Shown piece by piece: positions 1 through 7,800 of a DNA stretch of 11,208 bases. Every line of letters starts with the position of its first letter. The stretch's first letter is position 1. The notes beneath the pieces are model-generated. The model was not told the origin of the DNA. It did no database searches and saw nothing but the letters and a program-made list of their open reading frames with translations. The stretch is from contig JAFGLK010000236.1 in NCBI GenBank assembly GCA_016928125.1, forward strand, positions 1 through 11,208, read 5' to 3'. Made by a program: the position numbers and the translations under genes. This DNA comes from Anaerolineae bacterium. Its GTDB lineage: Bacteria > Chloroflexota > Anaerolineae > UBA1429.

Positions 1-449
1 ATCAGATAGAGCGACTCGGGCGTGGTGATCAGGATGTGTGGCGGCTGCGTGACCATGCGCCGCCGCGCCGATTGGGGCGTATCGCCGGTGCGCACAGCCG
101 TATGGAGCGGGGGCAGCTCGGCTCCTAGCTCGCGGGACGTGGCCCGGATGCCGCGCAGCGGCTCGCGCAGGTTGCGGGCGATGTCGTTGTTGAGCGCCTT
201 GAGGGGCGACACGTACAGCAGCTGCACGCCGCTCAATTCGGGGGCAGCGGCCAGGTCGCGATAGATGCGGTCGATACCCCACAAAAACGCCGCCAGCGTC
301 TTGCCCGAGCCGGTGGGCGAGAGGATCAAGGTGTGCTCTCGCCGCTGGATAGCAGGCCAACCGAGCGCCTGAGGCGGGGTCGGCTCTCCGTAGCGCCGGC
401 CGAACCAGGCACGCGTGGCGGGCAGAAAAGAGCCAAGTGCGTCGGACAT
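1..449 (-). CDS. lhr: Lhr-family DEAD/DEAH-box ATP-dependent helicase, N-terminal part (cut by window edge)
   Basis: A superfamily 2 helicase whose first 149 residues are visible; the rest lies beyond base 1. The order of motifs is that of Lhr (large helicase-related) proteins: a Q-motif-like segment around residue 27 (PTPPQALGW), motif I at residues 44-51 (SPTGSGKT), motif Ia at 81-90 (SPLKALNNDI), an RTGDT segment at 120-124 and motif Ib at 142-149 (TTPESLYL). SPLKAL(N)ND followed by RTGDT is characteristic of Lhr rather than RecQ or RNA DEAD-box helicases. Family members are ATP-driven 3'-5' DNA/RNA-DNA translocases linked to DNA repair. The start ATG at 449-447 is preceded by AGGAGC (460-455) with a 5-nt spacer. 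The DEAH motif, C-terminal RecA domain and Lhr-specific domains cannot be seen, so subfamily is inferred. It sits about 250 bases downstream of the amidohydrolase on the same strand, with a hairpin and a dyad between them, so it is probably transcribed separately. Confidence 0.9.
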   Translation of the reverse strand, partial: MSDALGSFLPATRAWFGRRYGEPTPPQALGWPAIQRREHTLILSPTGSGKTLAAFLWGIDRIYRDLAAAPELSGVQLLYVSPLKALNNDIARNLREPLRGIRATSRELGAELPPLHTAVRTGDTPQSARRRMVTQPPHILITTPESLYL

Positions 450-559
450 GGACAGCTCCTGAGGCGATGTCACAGACCGAGCCGGACGGTCTGGGATCGG
501 ATTCCCGGCATGGGTGAGCGGCGGTGACACGTGGCCGGTATCATGCAGCAGTGCGCGTA

Positions 560-600
560 GGCATAGAAAAAATGTTCTATGCCCGCATCCCATAGCATAG
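560..600. promoter_or_regulatory. Dyad plus a third GCATAG copy upstream of lhr (possible operator)
   Basis: GGCATAGAA (560-568) and TTCTATGCC (575-583) form a perfect 9-bp inverted repeat around a 6-base centre. A further GCATAG lies at 595-600 and a CATAG at 591-595, so the hexamer GCATAG/CTATGC occurs three times in about 40 bases. The block lies 111-151 bases upstream of the lhr ATG and is AT-rich against its surroundings. It has no T-run placed like a terminator tail, so an operator is more likely than a terminator. On the minus strand the centre reads GAAC-ATTT-TTTC, one mismatch from the GAAC-N4-GTTC core of Bacillus-type SOS boxes; this link is speculative. Confidence 0.4.
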
Positions 601-632
601 TGCAATCGGCCCGCAGAGGCAAACGGGACAGA

Positions 633-658
633 ATCGCGCGCGACGGATCGCGCGCGAT
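633..658 (-). terminator. GC-rich hairpin after the amidohydrolase gene (weak terminator candidate)
   Basis: ATCGCGCGCG (633-642) and CGCGCGCGAT (649-658) pair perfectly over 10 bp around a 6-base loop. The hairpin begins 44 bases after the amidohydrolase stop on the minus strand. The following minus-strand bases (TCTGTCCCG) are only mildly T-rich, so a classic intrinsic terminator is not certain. It may act as a pause or 3'-end stabilising structure. Confidence 0.5.
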
Positions 659-702
659 CAGGCGGGTTTGTGGCCATCCACCGACGCGCGAGGCGGGCGG
701 CG

Positions 703-1536
703 CTATGCGAGGCCCAGCAAGCCCAAGGCATCCCGCTGGATGATCCCCTCGATCTCGTCTCTGGGAATGCGCGGCAGACGCGTGCCCTCGACGATGGCGT
801 TCACGCTGCGCAAGCTATCCAGCGTCTCCTGGGGTGTGGTGACTGGAAAGTCAGTGCCGAAGAAGACCTTGTGCAGCTGCGCGTACTCCATGCAGAGCAC
901 CAGCGCATTGTAGAACTGCCACGGGCGGTAGAACTGGGCCGAGATGTCGGTGTAGACATGGGGATGCTTGCGGATCAAGGCGATGGTATCGGGCTGCCAG
1001 GGATGGCCGAAATGCGCCACCACGACGCGCAACTCGGGGAACGCCGTAGCGACTTCGTCCAGCGCCATGGGATGAGCATAGCGCAGCGGCGCCGTTCGTC
1101 GGGGCGAGGTGGCTTGATGGAAAGCGACCGGCAGGCCACGACGCTCCGCATAGCTATAGATCGCCAGGGCACGTGGGTCCATGGGATCATGATCCATGTA
1201 GTGCGGGCTGAGCTTGACGCCCTTCATCCCCAGATCCTCCACCGCGCGCACCAGCTCATCCATCGCTCCGGCATGGTTGGGGTCCACCGAGCAAAAAGGC
1301 ACGATCTTCTCCGGCCACATGGCGGCCCAGCGCGCGATATCGTCGTTGGGCGTATGCGCACCAGAGGCCAGGCCCAGCAGGACCAGCTTGTCCACGGGGG
1401 CCATGGCGGCCTGGAATTCGGCCCAGCCGATGTTCCGTTTGTATTGCTTGTCGGCGCGATAGCCTGGCGCGCTGAGCAGCGCCTCGGACTGGGTCTCCAG
1501 CTGCGTGGGCGTATGCACGTGAACATCAACGATCAT
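703..1536 (-). CDS. Amidohydrolase family protein (COG2159, TIM-barrel metal-dependent hydrolase)
   Basis: A 277-residue metal-dependent hydrolase of the amidohydrolase superfamily, in the branch that includes ACMSD-like decarboxylases and 2-pyrone-4,6-dicarboxylate hydrolases (COG2159). Visible metal-site features are the N-terminal HxH (H6, H8 in IVDVHVH), H140 (VAFHQ), H175 and H178 (VVAHFGHPW) and D229 (FGTDFPV). K108 lies in KGVKLSP, a segment conserved in this branch. Substrate cannot be assigned; the family performs hydrolysis or nonoxidative decarboxylation on small carboxylated or cyclic substrates, and the protein is probably cytoplasmic because no signal peptide is seen. The ATG at 1536 was chosen because it starts directly at the beta-1 strand carrying HxH and has AGGAGGT 5 bases upstream. 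An in-frame ATG at 1623 would add 29 low-complexity residues reaching back through a stem-loop. It lies downstream of the CHAD gene on the same strand with a 120-base gap. Confidence 0.88.
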   Translation of the reverse strand: MIVDVHVHTPTQLETQSEALLSAPGYRADKQYKRNIGWAEFQAAMAPVDKLVLLGLASGAHTPNDDIARWAAMWPEKIVPFCSVDPNHAGAMDELVRAVEDLGMKGVKLSPHYMDHDPMDPRALAIYSYAERRGLPVAFHQATSPRRTAPLRYAHPMALDEVATAFPELRVVVAHFGHPWQPDTIALIRKHPHVYTDISAQFYRPWQFYNALVLCMEYAQLHKVFFGTDFPVTTPQETLDSLRSVNAIVEGTRLPRIPRDEIEGIIQRDALGLLGLA

Positions 1537-1541
1537 GAGAT

Positions 1542-1548
1542 ACCTCCT
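1542..1548 (-). promoter_or_regulatory. Ribosome binding site deciding the amidohydrolase start
   Basis: AGGAGGT on the minus strand, 5 bases before the ATG at 1536-1534. This near-perfect Shine-Dalgarno rejects the longer in-frame start at 1623. Confidence 0.8.
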
Positions 1549-1595
1549 GTGCCTGCTCTGGGCCGCTTCTGGCTGGGATGTGCCTGGGATGGGAA

Positions 1596-1645
1596 CCCAT
1601 GGCATAGTTGAGCGCTGGCCCATCCGACCTCAACCACGCCATGGG
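1596..1645 (-). other. Long imperfect stem-loop between CHAD and amidohydrolase genes
   Basis: CCCATGGC (1596-1603) pairs with GCCATGGG (1638-1645), and GTTGAG (1607-1612) pairs with CTCAAC (1629-1634). The 3-base joints (1604-1606 and 1635-1637) contribute one further A-T pair, giving a 17-position stem with two mismatches and a 16-base loop. It starts 11 bases after the CHAD stop and ends about 60 bases before the amidohydrolase ATG. No T-run follows on the minus strand, so it is more likely an RNA processing or stabilising element, an attenuator, or a protein-binding dyad than a simple terminator. Confidence 0.5.
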
Positions 1646-1656
1646 AATGGGCTCTC

Positions 1657-3831
1657 TTACAGCCGCAGCCGGGCCAGTGCTCTGAAGGTCTTGCGCACCT
1701 GCTGCCTGGAGAAGTCACACCACAACTCGGGGAAGGTCTCCAGGCGACGATTCATCTCGTCCTCACAGGCCTCTCGGTAGGCTTTGACCCCAGGGTAGCG
1801 CCCGCTTGCGCGCCGCTCGAGAAAGGCATCGAGCATCTCGACGGCCACAGCGGCATCGTGCATCTCGCCCAGATGATCCTGCAAGGCGACCACCTCGGGG
1901 ATCAGCGCCACCACAGCCTGCGGCAGCACGTCGCTCATGAACTCCAGCCCGTAGCGCAGACGCTTGCTGTCGATGCGCAGCGCGTGCAGCAGCTCGATCG
2001 GGGCATTCTCGAGCACCGCATCGTATGCGCTCACCACGCGCCAGGCGACATACAGGAAACGGGGTGCAACCTGGCTTACCGCCCTTTCCTCCGAGGCCCA
2101 GCCCTCGGGTGTCACCAGTTCATCGAGCAGCTCACGCATGGCCTGAACCAGGCGCCTATACGTTCGCCCATCCAGATAGCGCAGCATGCGTCGACGCGAC
2201 CGCTCGCGCTGGGCGCGCCAACGTCTGAGCAATGGTTCGAGATCGACCTTCTCCCCATCTGGCGATCTATCCGCGAAGGCCTGCGCACGCGCCAGAGCCA
2301 CATCCATGTCGCGCACGTCGCCCAGCAAGCGCCCTGCCTGCCGCAACAGGTCACTGACACGCGTCACAAGCGCCCCGGTGAGATAGGGGCCGAACAGGCC
2401 CAGCGCCGAACGCATGCGTCGCGTCGCGACGCGCATGTCGTGCAATTCCTCGGGGTCCTCGCCCAGGCGCGTCCCCGCCTCGTGGTCGAGCATGCGCTGA
2501 AAGTGAAAGCGGAGCACCTTGCGCGCCGCCTCCTGCATCGAGTCCCAGGGCTGAATGCCCAGGCCGCTTTGGGCCTTCTTGGCCAGGGCCACGCCGCCGT
2601 CCTCTTGCAGCGAGCCCCACGCCAGCCGCACCGGATAGAGCATCTCCCACAGATCGGACCGCCTCTGAGCGCGCTGAGCGTGCTTGGCGGATAGGGGCCC
2701 CGAGAGGACGATGCGCACCGTCTCATCCATGGAGGACGCTTCATGGATCTCGGTCCTGGGCGGACTGTCGTCATCCAATGCGGCGGCCAGCCGGACCAGG
2801 GCGGCGATGGTCAACGTCTCTCGGCTCTGGTCCAAGGGCCAATCGTCAGGGATAACCTGGGTGATGCGCGCCGGGGTGATCTTGCGGCGATGGAGGTAGG
2901 CCGCGGCCGCCACGGTGCGCTGCTGGACGGCGTCCAACTCTTCGATCGAGAGGCGCAGGAGTACGTCGCGACGTGCCTCATGAGAGGATCGTCGGCGGGC
3001 CCGGCCGCCCAGGTTATGCAACACGGCGGCTGTGTGGAGCAACGGGCGTTGAGCCTGCCCCAATCCGTGGATTTCCTGCAGCAGGTCAAAGAGCTGCACG
3101 GCCCTCTGGGCAACCTGCTGCGCCCGCACCCGATCGATGCCATAACGCGCCACGATCCTATCGACGCTGCTGGAACGGGCCTGTGCGAGGAGCTCGTCAT
3201 CGGAGGGGCCACTGCCTTCGATCAGGTCCAGCGCACGCCGGAGCTTGCTGCGAGACTCGGGCACGAGCCCGAAATCGTCCAATAGCACCTGATCCAACCG
3301 CTCCAGGTCTGCGACCTGGCCGCTCTCCAGCAATTCGCATTCCAACATGAAACTCGTGTGATCCAGCCCATCCGACAGGGTGCGCACCACGTCCAGCGAT
3401 AGCTCGGCCACAGGACGCCCTTCGTCCAACAACAGATGCTTGTGCCGCGCCTGCTGGATCGATACCAACCGTCGCAGGCGCCGTCCGCCCGTCAGGGCAG
3501 CCAGATTCCTGCGCAGCTCGCCCCGCGGCCAACTCGCCACATCCTCCGTACGACGCGGAAGGGTGATCTCGTATTCCGGCCGGTGGACGATAGAGCCCAC
3601 CACGCGAGCTGGCCCCTTGAGCGTCGCCAGCCAGACACCCCCCTCGGAGCGCAGGCGACAGGCCCAGGCTTGCTGCAAGAGCGCCTGGTCGCGTGTGTCC
3701 AGATAGTCGTCAGCAACCACGACCTTGCCCACGCGCTGCAAGACAAAGGACCCCAAGGCCTCCAGACGCCTCAAACGATCAAAAAGCAAGCGATCTGGGA
3801 TGAGATAGCGGGATTCGATCTCTGTGGGCAT
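1657..3831 (-). CDS. CYTH - Ppx/GppA-like HD - CHAD domain protein (polyphosphate-linked)
   Basis: A 724-residue protein with three domains. Residues 1-205 are a CYTH/triphosphate tunnel domain: E4-I-E6-S-R8 at the ExExK position, then YLDTRDQALL (43-52), LATLKGP (68-74), YEITLP (87-92) and a closing SKLRRAL. The canonical lysine of ExExK is replaced by arginine. Residues about 215-400 resemble the helical C-terminal domain of Ppx/GppA phosphatases, with LLHTAAVLHNLG (264-275; the HD pair reads H272-N273), H284, H314 and LVRLAAALDD (345-354). Residues about 425-720 are a CHAD domain with its conserved histidine helices: EELHDMRVATRRMRSAL (461-477), HALRIDSKRLRYGLEF (616-631) and QDHLGEMHDA (651-660). 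CHAD domains bind polyphosphate and CYTH enzymes cleave triphosphate or polyphosphate, so a role in polyphosphate or nucleotide handling is inferred. The start has GGGAGG 9 bases upstream. No signal peptide or membrane segment is seen. Confidence 0.9.
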   Translation of the reverse strand: MPTEIESRYLIPDRLLFDRLRRLEALGSFVLQRVGKVVVADDYLDTRDQALLQQAWACRLRSEGGVWLATLKGPARVVGSIVHRPEYEITLPRRTEDVASWPRGELRRNLAALTGGRRLRRLVSIQQARHKHLLLDEGRPVAELSLDVVRTLSDGLDHTSFMLECELLESGQVADLERLDQVLLDDFGLVPESRSKLRRALDLIEGSGPSDDELLAQARSSSVDRIVARYGIDRVRAQQVAQRAVQLFDLLQEIHGLGQAQRPLLHTAAVLHNLGGRARRRSSHEARRDVLLRLSIEELDAVQQRTVAAAAYLHRRKITPARITQVIPDDWPLDQSRETLTIAALVRLAAALDDDSPPRTEIHEASSMDETVRIVLSGPLSAKHAQRAQRRSDLWEMLYPVRLAWGSLQEDGGVALAKKAQSGLGIQPWDSMQEAARKVLRFHFQRMLDHEAGTRLGEDPEELHDMRVATRRMRSALGLFGPYLTGALVTRVSDLLRQAGRLLGDVRDMDVALARAQAFADRSPDGEKVDLEPLLRRWRAQRERSRRRMLRYLDGRTYRRLVQAMRELLDELVTPEGWASEERAVSQVAPRFLYVAWRVVSAYDAVLENAPIELLHALRIDSKRLRYGLEFMSDVLPQAVVALIPEVVALQDHLGEMHDAAVAVEMLDAFLERRASGRYPGVKAYREACEDEMNRRLETFPELWCDFSRQQVRKTFRALARLRL

Positions 3832-3980
3832 GGTCCATCGCCTCCCAAAGCCGCCCGTGTCGTCTGACGCTGACCGACGTATGGCCCAGGCCCGGCTGTC
3901 GCTTCATCTAGCGGAACAGAAAACGCACGCAGTCTCGTGAAGAAGCCCAGGCCTTGCAACAGGCAGATGTCGCTACACCT

Positions 3981-3986
3981 ATTATA
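3981..3986 (-). promoter_or_regulatory. -10 element (TATAAT) upstream of the CHAD gene
   Basis: A perfect TATAAT on the minus strand, about 150 bases before the CHAD-gene ATG, predicting a leader of roughly 140 bases. No good -35 hexamer is found at 16-19 bases spacing, so the promoter may need an activator or may be fortuitous. It follows the gamma-carbonic-anhydrase-like gene's stop and small hairpin, consistent with a new transcription unit. Confidence 0.45.
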
Positions 3987-4000
3987 CCCGATCTGCAGCC

Positions 4001-4025
4001 GCCGTGCGCGATTCGACGGCACGGC
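4001..4025 (-). terminator. Small hairpin after the hexapeptide-protein gene (weak)
   Basis: GCCGTGC (4001-4007) and GCACGGC (4019-4025) form a perfect 7-bp stem with an 11-base loop, beginning 26 bases past the stop codon on the minus strand. No T-run follows, so intrinsic termination is doubtful. Confidence 0.3.
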
Positions 4026-4050
4026 TCACCATCAGGTTGGCCGTGGCCGC

Positions 4051-4659
4051 TCAGAGGCCCCTGGCCTTGCGGATCTGAGCCTCGATCATATCGCCTTGGT
4101 AGCGCGCCCACTGCGCTGGCACGAGCCCGAAATAGGCCCTGCGGTCGCCATCCGTGATCTGCTCCTGGACGACCTGAGCGGGCACTCCTTGGGCAAAAGC
4201 GCCGTCGGGGATGATCTGATCGATATGGGTCGCGCTGCCATTCGCCAGGACCGCCCCCTCCCCGATGCGCGTGTTGTAATCGCAGCAGGCATTCAGCCCC
4301 ACCGCCCCCCGATCCCCGATCTGGGTGCCGTGCATCGTGGCGCCATGATTCACCCAGCATTCGTCGCCGATGATGGAGCGATCGGGCACAGCGGCTGTGG
4401 ATGAGCCGGACAGAGCAGGGCGACCGCCTTCGATGCACACCGAATCGTAGATATGGGTGTAGTTGCCGATCGTGTTGGTGCCCCGAATGACCACATTGCA
4501 GCGCACGAGCGCGTGGTGTCCGATGGTCACGCGACCGCTGATCACGGTGCCCGCATCGATTTTGGTGAACGCGCCGATCGTGATGTCGCCCTCCAGGATC
4601 ACGCTGGGGTGGATGTCCGCGGTCGGATCGATGCGGATGTTTGCCGAATTGTTTGCCAT
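4051..4659 (-). CDS. Gamma-carbonic-anhydrase-like left-handed beta-helix (hexapeptide repeat) protein
   Basis: A 202-residue protein built of hexapeptide repeats from about residue 10 to 165, followed by a helical tail, the layout of small bacterial gamma-carbonic-anhydrase-like proteins and related acyltransferases. Two zinc-ligand histidines are in register with those of archaeal Cam: H105 and H110 in VNHGATMHGTQIG. The third ligand position appears to be E77 (DSVCIEGG) where Cam has His81. The usual RGDxxxI segment reads RGTNTIG, so the catalytic Asp is missing and the turn is shortened; the usual NIQD reads HIYD. Carbonic anhydrase activity is therefore doubtful; a scaffold, a metal-binding relative or an acyltransferase is possible. 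The ATG at 4659 was chosen for AGGAGGT 7 bases upstream; an in-frame ATG at 4740 lies upstream of the mapped promoter. It is divergent from the large regulator gene. Confidence 0.82.
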   Translation of the reverse strand: MANNSANIRIDPTADIHPSVILEGDITIGAFTKIDAGTVISGRVTIGHHALVRCNVVIRGTNTIGNYTHIYDSVCIEGGRPALSGSSTAAVPDRSIIGDECWVNHGATMHGTQIGDRGAVGLNACCDYNTRIGEGAVLANGSATHIDQIIPDGAFAQGVPAQVVQEQITDGDRRAYFGLVPAQWARYQGDMIEAQIRKARGL

Positions 4660-4666
4660 GCGCGAG

Positions 4667-4673
4667 ACCTCCT
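4667..4673 (-). promoter_or_regulatory. Ribosome binding site deciding the hexapeptide-protein start
   Basis: AGGAGGT on the minus strand, 7 bases before the ATG at 4659-4657. It selects the 202-residue product over the longer frame starting at 4740. Confidence 0.8.
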
Positions 4674-4696
4674 TTCTGGCAAAACCCATGGCCTCG

Positions 4697-4725
4697 ATTG
4701 TATGCCGGCCCTCAGGCCATGTCCA
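4697..4725 (-). promoter_or_regulatory. Sigma-70-type promoter for the hexapeptide-protein gene
   Basis: On the minus strand TGGACA (4725-4720), a 17-base spacer and TACAAT (4702-4697) match the -35/-10 consensus at 5 of 6 positions each. Transcription would start near 4690, leaving a leader of about 30 bases that contains the Shine-Dalgarno at 4673-4667. The spacer contains a GGCC-N4-GGCC dyad that could bind a regulator. Confidence 0.68.
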
Positions 4726-4788
4726 CAGGGCCGCATACATCGCAAGTCATCTCGTCCAAGACGTATCAGATTGGGGCGCATCTTCGTC

Positions 4789-4817
4789 TTTACATGGGGT
4801 GTTATCGGTGCTAGAAT
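4789..4817 (+). promoter_or_regulatory. Sigma-70-type promoter for the BTAD regulator gene
   Basis: TTTACA (4789-4794), a 17-base spacer and TAGAAT (4812-4817) match consensus at 5 of 6 positions each with optimal spacing. The predicted start point is about 4823-4826, giving a leader of some 42 bases before the ATG at 4867. The -10 hexamer overlaps the in-frame ATG at 4816, which therefore cannot be used by this transcript. Confidence 0.72.
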
Positions 4818-4866
4818 GCCATTCGTCGACTCGGGTGATGGGTTCCTCATCGGGTGTGTGCCTCTC

Positions 4867-7800
4867 ATGAGCAGCGGATTCCCAGGATTTCCGATCATCA
4901 CGACCAAAGTGCGGCGTCCGCGTCGGCAGGCTACGCTGCTGCGGCGGGAGCGCCTGGTCAGCTTTCTGCACAACAACATCCACCACAAGCTGATCCTCGT
5001 TTCCGCGGCGGCGGGCTATGGCAAGACCTCGCTTCTGATTGATTTCGCGCACGATACAGAGCTGCCTGTCTGTTGGTATAGCCTGGATCACAACGATGCG
5101 CATGTCTTTACCTTTATCGAGTATCTGGTGGCCTCCTTCCAGCAATGCTTTCCACAGTTCGGCAAGAAGGTGCTCGAGGCCCTGCGCAGCTATTCAGGTC
5201 CCCCTGAAGCTGTGGAGCCTTTTGTGCGTCTCTTGCTCAATGAGATCGAGGAGAACACCGGTCAGTATTTCGTGTTGATCCTGGATGACTATCACCAGGT
5301 GCTTGAGAGCCCGTCGGTCAATGCGCTCCTCGATGGTCTGCTCCTTTATCTGCCCGAGCATTGCCACATCATTCTGGCCTCACGTGGGATTCCCCGACAC
5401 CTGAATCTGACCCGTCTGGTCGCTCGCCTCGAGATGCAAGGCCTGGGCGCTGAGCATCTGCGCTTCACCGACGATGAGATCGCCCAATTGTTGCGGAAGA
5501 TCGGGCGAGAGGATCTCAGCGCAGATCAGATCGCGCTGCTAGCTGAGCGCTCGGAAGGCTGGATCACGGGGGTGCTGCTGGCAGCCCGGACGAACTGGAC
5601 CGGTGCGGCCCATGATCTGCTCTACCTCACGGGCGAGACGCCAGGCGTGTTCGAGTACATGGCCACAGAGATCCTCGCAACGCAGCCCCCTGAGATCCGG
5701 CGCTTTCTGATGGGCAGCGCCCTCCTGAACGAGATGAGCCCGCCTCTGTGTGACGCCTTGCTGGATTTGAACAACTCGGCTCAGCTTTTGCGCGACATCG
5801 CGAGCGCGAGCCTCTTCACCTTCCGTCTCGATGCGGCCGAGACGCTCTATCAGTACCATCAGCTCTTTCGCGAGTTCCTGATCGCCAGGTTCCAGCAGGA
5901 GGATCGCGAAGCGTATCGACGCCTGCGACTCAAACAGGCCGAGTTGATGATTCACCACGGTCACTGGCCGCAGGCGATCGAGAGTTATCTCTCGGCGGAG
6001 GCTTACGGCGAGGCGGCCAAGGCGCTCGAGATCGTGATCAAGGACACGGTTGAGGCCGGGCAGTGGGAGATGGCCAGGGAATGGCTGGAGGCCATTCCAA
6101 AGGCGATACGTGACGAGCATCCACGCCTGTTGTTCTATCGCGGCAGGCTATTCGCCGATATGGGCGACCCGGGCGAGGCGCTGCGGCTTCTCGGCCAGGC
6201 CTATGATGCCTACATGACCCTGGGCGACGAGATCGAGGCGGCGCGCGCCCTCATCGAACGCGCCATCGTGGAGCGCTTCCAGGGCCGCTTTCGCGAGGCG
6301 ATCGAGATCTGCCAGAGGGCCTTGGCAATGGTCGGCGACCGCGACTCGCGCACCGCGATGTACGCGCTGCGGCACATCGGCATCTGTCATGACCTGCAGG
6401 GCCATCACGCCCAGGGGCTCGAGGAGATGGCCAGGGCTTTGGAGATCGCCGAGGCTGTTGGAGACGATATCAATGCGGCCTATATCACGCATGAGATCGG
6501 CGTGGCCCAGCTCTCCCAAGGGCAGTTGATGACAGCGCGTCAGCATTTCCATCGCGCCCTGCTCTACTGGCGCAAGCTCGGCAACGCGAGCACCCTCTCG
6601 ATGACCCTGCAGGGCCTCGGCTTGGTGCACCAATACCTGGGCCAGTATGTGGAGGCGGAAAGCCGTTTGCAGGAGAGCCTCACCAAAGCGCGGCTGTCCG
6701 CCGACGCGCGCCTGGAGGCCTATGCGCTGATCAACCTGGGCGATCTCTATCGTGACGTGGGCCAATGCATCAAGGCCCACGAAAGCTACGCAGCGGCTCA
6801 GGAGATCGCCGCCGAGGCCAAACTGGCGCATCTGCTCATCTATCTTCTGATCGCTACCGGAGATACCTATCGCCTGCAGGGCGATCTGGGGCATGCTCAG
6901 CAACTCCTGGTTGAGGCAGCAGACCAGATCGATGCGCAAGAGATGGCCCAGGAGGCAGGACTGTGCCAACTTGCTTTGGGCGCTGTTGCTGCGCAGCAAG
7001 GCTCACTCGAGACGGCCTACACGCGCTTGTCGCTGGCTCTGGATCTATTCACAGGGATCGGCTCAGAGCGAGAGGCTGCCCGTGCGCGCCTCCAGTTGGC
7101 CCGCCTGGCGCACACGGAAAGACATGAGCAGGCGACCCGGGCACACTTGCGAGAGGTGGCCCGTCTGGTGAGGGCGCTGGGATCTCACCAGTTTATCGTG
7201 GCCGAAGGTCCTGCCATGTTGGATCTGCTACGTTACGCAGAGGACCAGATCCAGGATGACCAGCCACCCATGACCACCCTCTGGGTCAGCCCGCGTAACG
7301 AGATCGAGGAGCTGTTTGTGTCGGGGCCAGCGCAACCGTCCTCTGTGTCAACCATCAAGGCGCCCATCGAGCTTTTGGGCCTTCAGGGCGGGCAGGTGCT
7401 CACCCATGGAGAGCCAGTCACCTGCTGGGAATCGGATTCGGCGCGCATCATGGCTTTCTTGTTCGCCTCATTCCCGCAGGGCCTGTCGCGTGACCGGGCC
7501 ACCGAGATGCTCTGGCCAGAGGTCAGCCTCGATCGTGGCAATAGTCTGTTCCACTCGACGCTCTATCGGCTGCGACAGGCGCTCGGCAAGGACTTTGTCA
7601 TACGCCGCGATGGGGCCTACCGCGTGAATCCCGACACGGGCTATCGCTACGACGTGTCCGAGTTTGAGGGTCTGGGCGAGCTGGGCAAGGGGAGCGACGG
7701 CCTGGCACACATCGCCCGTCTGCAGGCCATTACGCTCTATCGCAGCCCATTTCTAGAGAGTTGCGATCTCGACTGGTGCTTTGAGCTGCGCGAGACGCTG

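Noticed and set aside
670..1611. A 313-codon plus-strand open frame
   Set aside because: It mirrors the amidohydrolase, whose minus-strand product has clear HxH and GTDFP motifs and a good ribosome site. The plus-strand product has no recognisable domain.
1537..1623. 29-residue N-terminal extension of the amidohydrolase
   Set aside because: The ATG at 1623 has no ribosome site and the extension runs through a stem-loop, while ATG 1536 has AGGAGGT and starts at the conserved strand.
1858..2694. A 278-codon plus-strand open frame
   Set aside because: It is antisense to the CHAD domain, His/Gln/Arg-rich and without a ribosome site; a by-product of high GC content.
3954..3985. Plus-strand promoter-like pair TTGCAA and TATTAT
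   Set aside because: The spacer is 20 bases and no plus-strand gene follows; the minus-strand TATAAT at the same spot is more sensible.
4660..4740. 27-residue N-terminal extension of the hexapeptide protein
   Set aside because: It would include the promoter -35 and -10, and the ATG at 4659 has a near-perfect ribosome site.
4453..4866. Upstream extension of the BTAD regulator frame
   Set aside because: It overlaps the divergent hexapeptide gene and crosses a strong promoter; the product there is low-complexity and unlike MalT-type N-termini.
6148..6999. A 283-codon minus-strand open frame
   Set aside because: Antisense to the TPR repeats of the regulator; the repeated codon pattern keeps the opposite strand open.
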